From NCBI RefSeq assembly GCF_900103405.1, contig NZ_FNHX01000001.1:859447-923446 (forward strand): a stretch of 64,000 nt of DNA, written 5' to 3'. Each line of letters opens with the position of its first letter. Within the stretch, counting starts at the first letter, position 1. The notes under the pieces were generated by a model that ran no database searches, was not told where the DNA came from, and saw nothing but the letters and a program-made list of their open reading frames with translations. This document shows, in pieces, positions 63,261 through 64,000 of the stretch. Position numbers and translations under genes: made by a program. Origin of the DNA: Polaromonas sp. JS666. GTDB taxonomy: Bacteria > Pseudomonadota > Gammaproteobacteria > Burkholderiales > Burkholderiaceae_C.

Positions 63261-64000
63261 TTAAATTACTTTGGCTTCGTTCTTGAGCTTGTCCACCAGG
63301 GCGGCCACGTCGGCCACCTTGACGCCGGCGCTGCGCTTGGGCGGCTCGCTGACCTTCAGGGTCTTGATGCGCGGCTTGACGTCCACGCCCAGGTCTTCGG
63401 GCTTGAGGCTGTCGAGCTGCTTTTTCTTGGCCTTCATGATGTTGGGCAGGGTGACGTAGCGCGGCTCGTTGAGGCGCAGGTCGGTGGTGATGATGGCCGG
63501 CAGCGTGAGCGAGAGGGTTTCCAGCCCGCCGTCGACTTCGCGCGTGACCTTGGCTTTGCCGCCTTCGACCTCGACCTTGGAGGCAAAGGTGGCCTGGGGC
63601 CAGCCCAGCAGCGCGGCCAGCATCTGGCCGGTCTGGTTGCAGTCGTCGTCGATGGCCTGCTTGCCCAGGATGACGAGCTGGGGTTGTTCTTTCTCGACCA
63701 GGGCCTTGAGCAGCTTGGCCACGGCCAGGGGCTGCAGTTCTTCGGCGGTCTCGACCAGGATGGCGCGGTCGGCGCCGATCGCCATGGCGGTGCGCAGGGT
63801 TTCCTGGCACTGCGCAACGCCGCAGCTGACGGCGATGACTTCGGTGACGACGCCCTTTTCTTTCAGGCGCGTGGCTTCCTCGACGGCGATCTCGTCAAAC
63901 GGGTTCATGCTCATCTTGACGTTGGCGATGTCGACACCGCTGCCATCGGATTTGACGCGGACTTTCACGTTGTAGTCGACTACACGTTTGACGGGGACCA
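63261..64000 (-). CDS. etfB: Electron transfer flavoprotein beta subunit (5' end cut by window edge)
   Basis: AMP-binding subunit that forms the ETF heterodimer with EtfA. The reading frame continues through the right edge: the residues before the apparent GTG start at 63968 read [10 protein letters not shown], which is the normal EtfB N-terminus, so the true start is a few codons beyond base 64000. Diagnostic segments are [52 protein letters not shown] and [24 protein letters not shown]. Visible part is 245 residues plus stop of a usual 249-residue protein, so only about 4 residues are missing. Confidence 0.96.
   Translation of the reverse strand, partial: VPVKRVVDYNVKVRVKSDGSGVDIANVKMSMNPFDEIAVEEATRLKEKGVVTEVIAVSCGVAQCQETLRTAMAIGADRAILVETAEELQPLAVAKLLKALVEKEQPQLVILGKQAIDDDCNQTGQMLAALLGWPQATFASKVEVEGGKAKVTREVDGGLETLSLTLPAIITTDLRLNEPRYVTLPNIMKAKKKQLDSLKPEDLGVDVKPRIKTLKVSEPPKRSAGVKVADVAALVDKLKNEAKVI

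Noticed and set aside
60394..63264. 956-codon plus-strand frame opposite acyl-CoA dehydrogenase and etfA
   Set aside because: It crosses two certain genes and a REP-like element in antisense, so it cannot be a real gene.
63261..63968. GTG at 63968 as the start of etfB
   Set aside because: The frame upstream reads [10 protein letters not shown], the normal EtfB N-terminus, so the gene runs off the window edge.

Overview
The window reads as a chromosomal segment of a GC-rich betaproteobacterium of the Comamonadaceae, most like Polaromonas. The support is an RpoD with a long Lys/Pro/Ala-rich N-terminus, many orphan Bug/TctC and TRAP receptors, a grpE-dnaK-dnaJ block, and a REP-like GC-rich intergenic element. 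I see no rRNA, tRNA, insertion sequence, integrase or CRISPR array. The ETF beta gene is cut by the right edge.

Layout. (1) 282-2759: rpoD. (2) 2838-22966: a sugar-acid island. A long minus-strand run (udh, SMP-30 lactonase, TRAP dctP-dctQ-dctM, garD, beta-propeller lactonase, Bug receptor, garL, garR, Bug receptor, second dctP, galM) diverges from a GntR/FCD regulator and glucarate dehydratase, followed by a third dctP, a third Bug receptor and a Gfo/Idh dehydrogenase. Together these can import hexuronates, set the anomer (GalM), oxidise them to aldarolactones (Udh), open the lactones, dehydrate galactarate or glucarate (GarD, GudD), cleave the common 5-keto-4-deoxyglucarate (GarL) and reduce tartronate semialdehyde to glycerate (GarR). 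(3) 23113-26436: small regulators (two HxlR-like, one GntR), a fourth Bug receptor and a carboxymuconolactone-decarboxylase-like protein, with clear twin palindromes in two divergent intergenic regions. (4) 26562-30559: grpE-dnaK-dnaJ with sigma-32-like promoters. (5) 30721-40913: glpQ lipoprotein behind a Pho box, glutathione-dependent formaldehyde oxidation (frmA-frmB), a phosphoethanolamine transferase, a cystine-type ABC receptor and permease, a GNAT protein, a radical-SAM protein directly behind a textbook LexA box, and a methyltransferase/glycosyltransferase-like pair.

(6) 41014-57658 is the most unusual part: a minus-strand type I secretion operon (ABC exporter, HlyD adaptor, a small four-helix membrane protein, then a 4033-residue RTX protein). 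The RTX protein carries three different repeat arrays and a non-repetitive, mostly helical N-terminus. That N-terminus and the adjoining membrane protein are visibly poorer in GC than their surroundings, which makes an effector/self-protection pair a testable idea. (7) 57936-64000: a DOPA-dioxygenase-like protein, an acyltransferase, a nitronate monooxygenase, an acyl-CoA dehydrogenase and its electron-transfer flavoprotein (etfA and partial etfB).

No gene-free stretch exceeds 300 bases.
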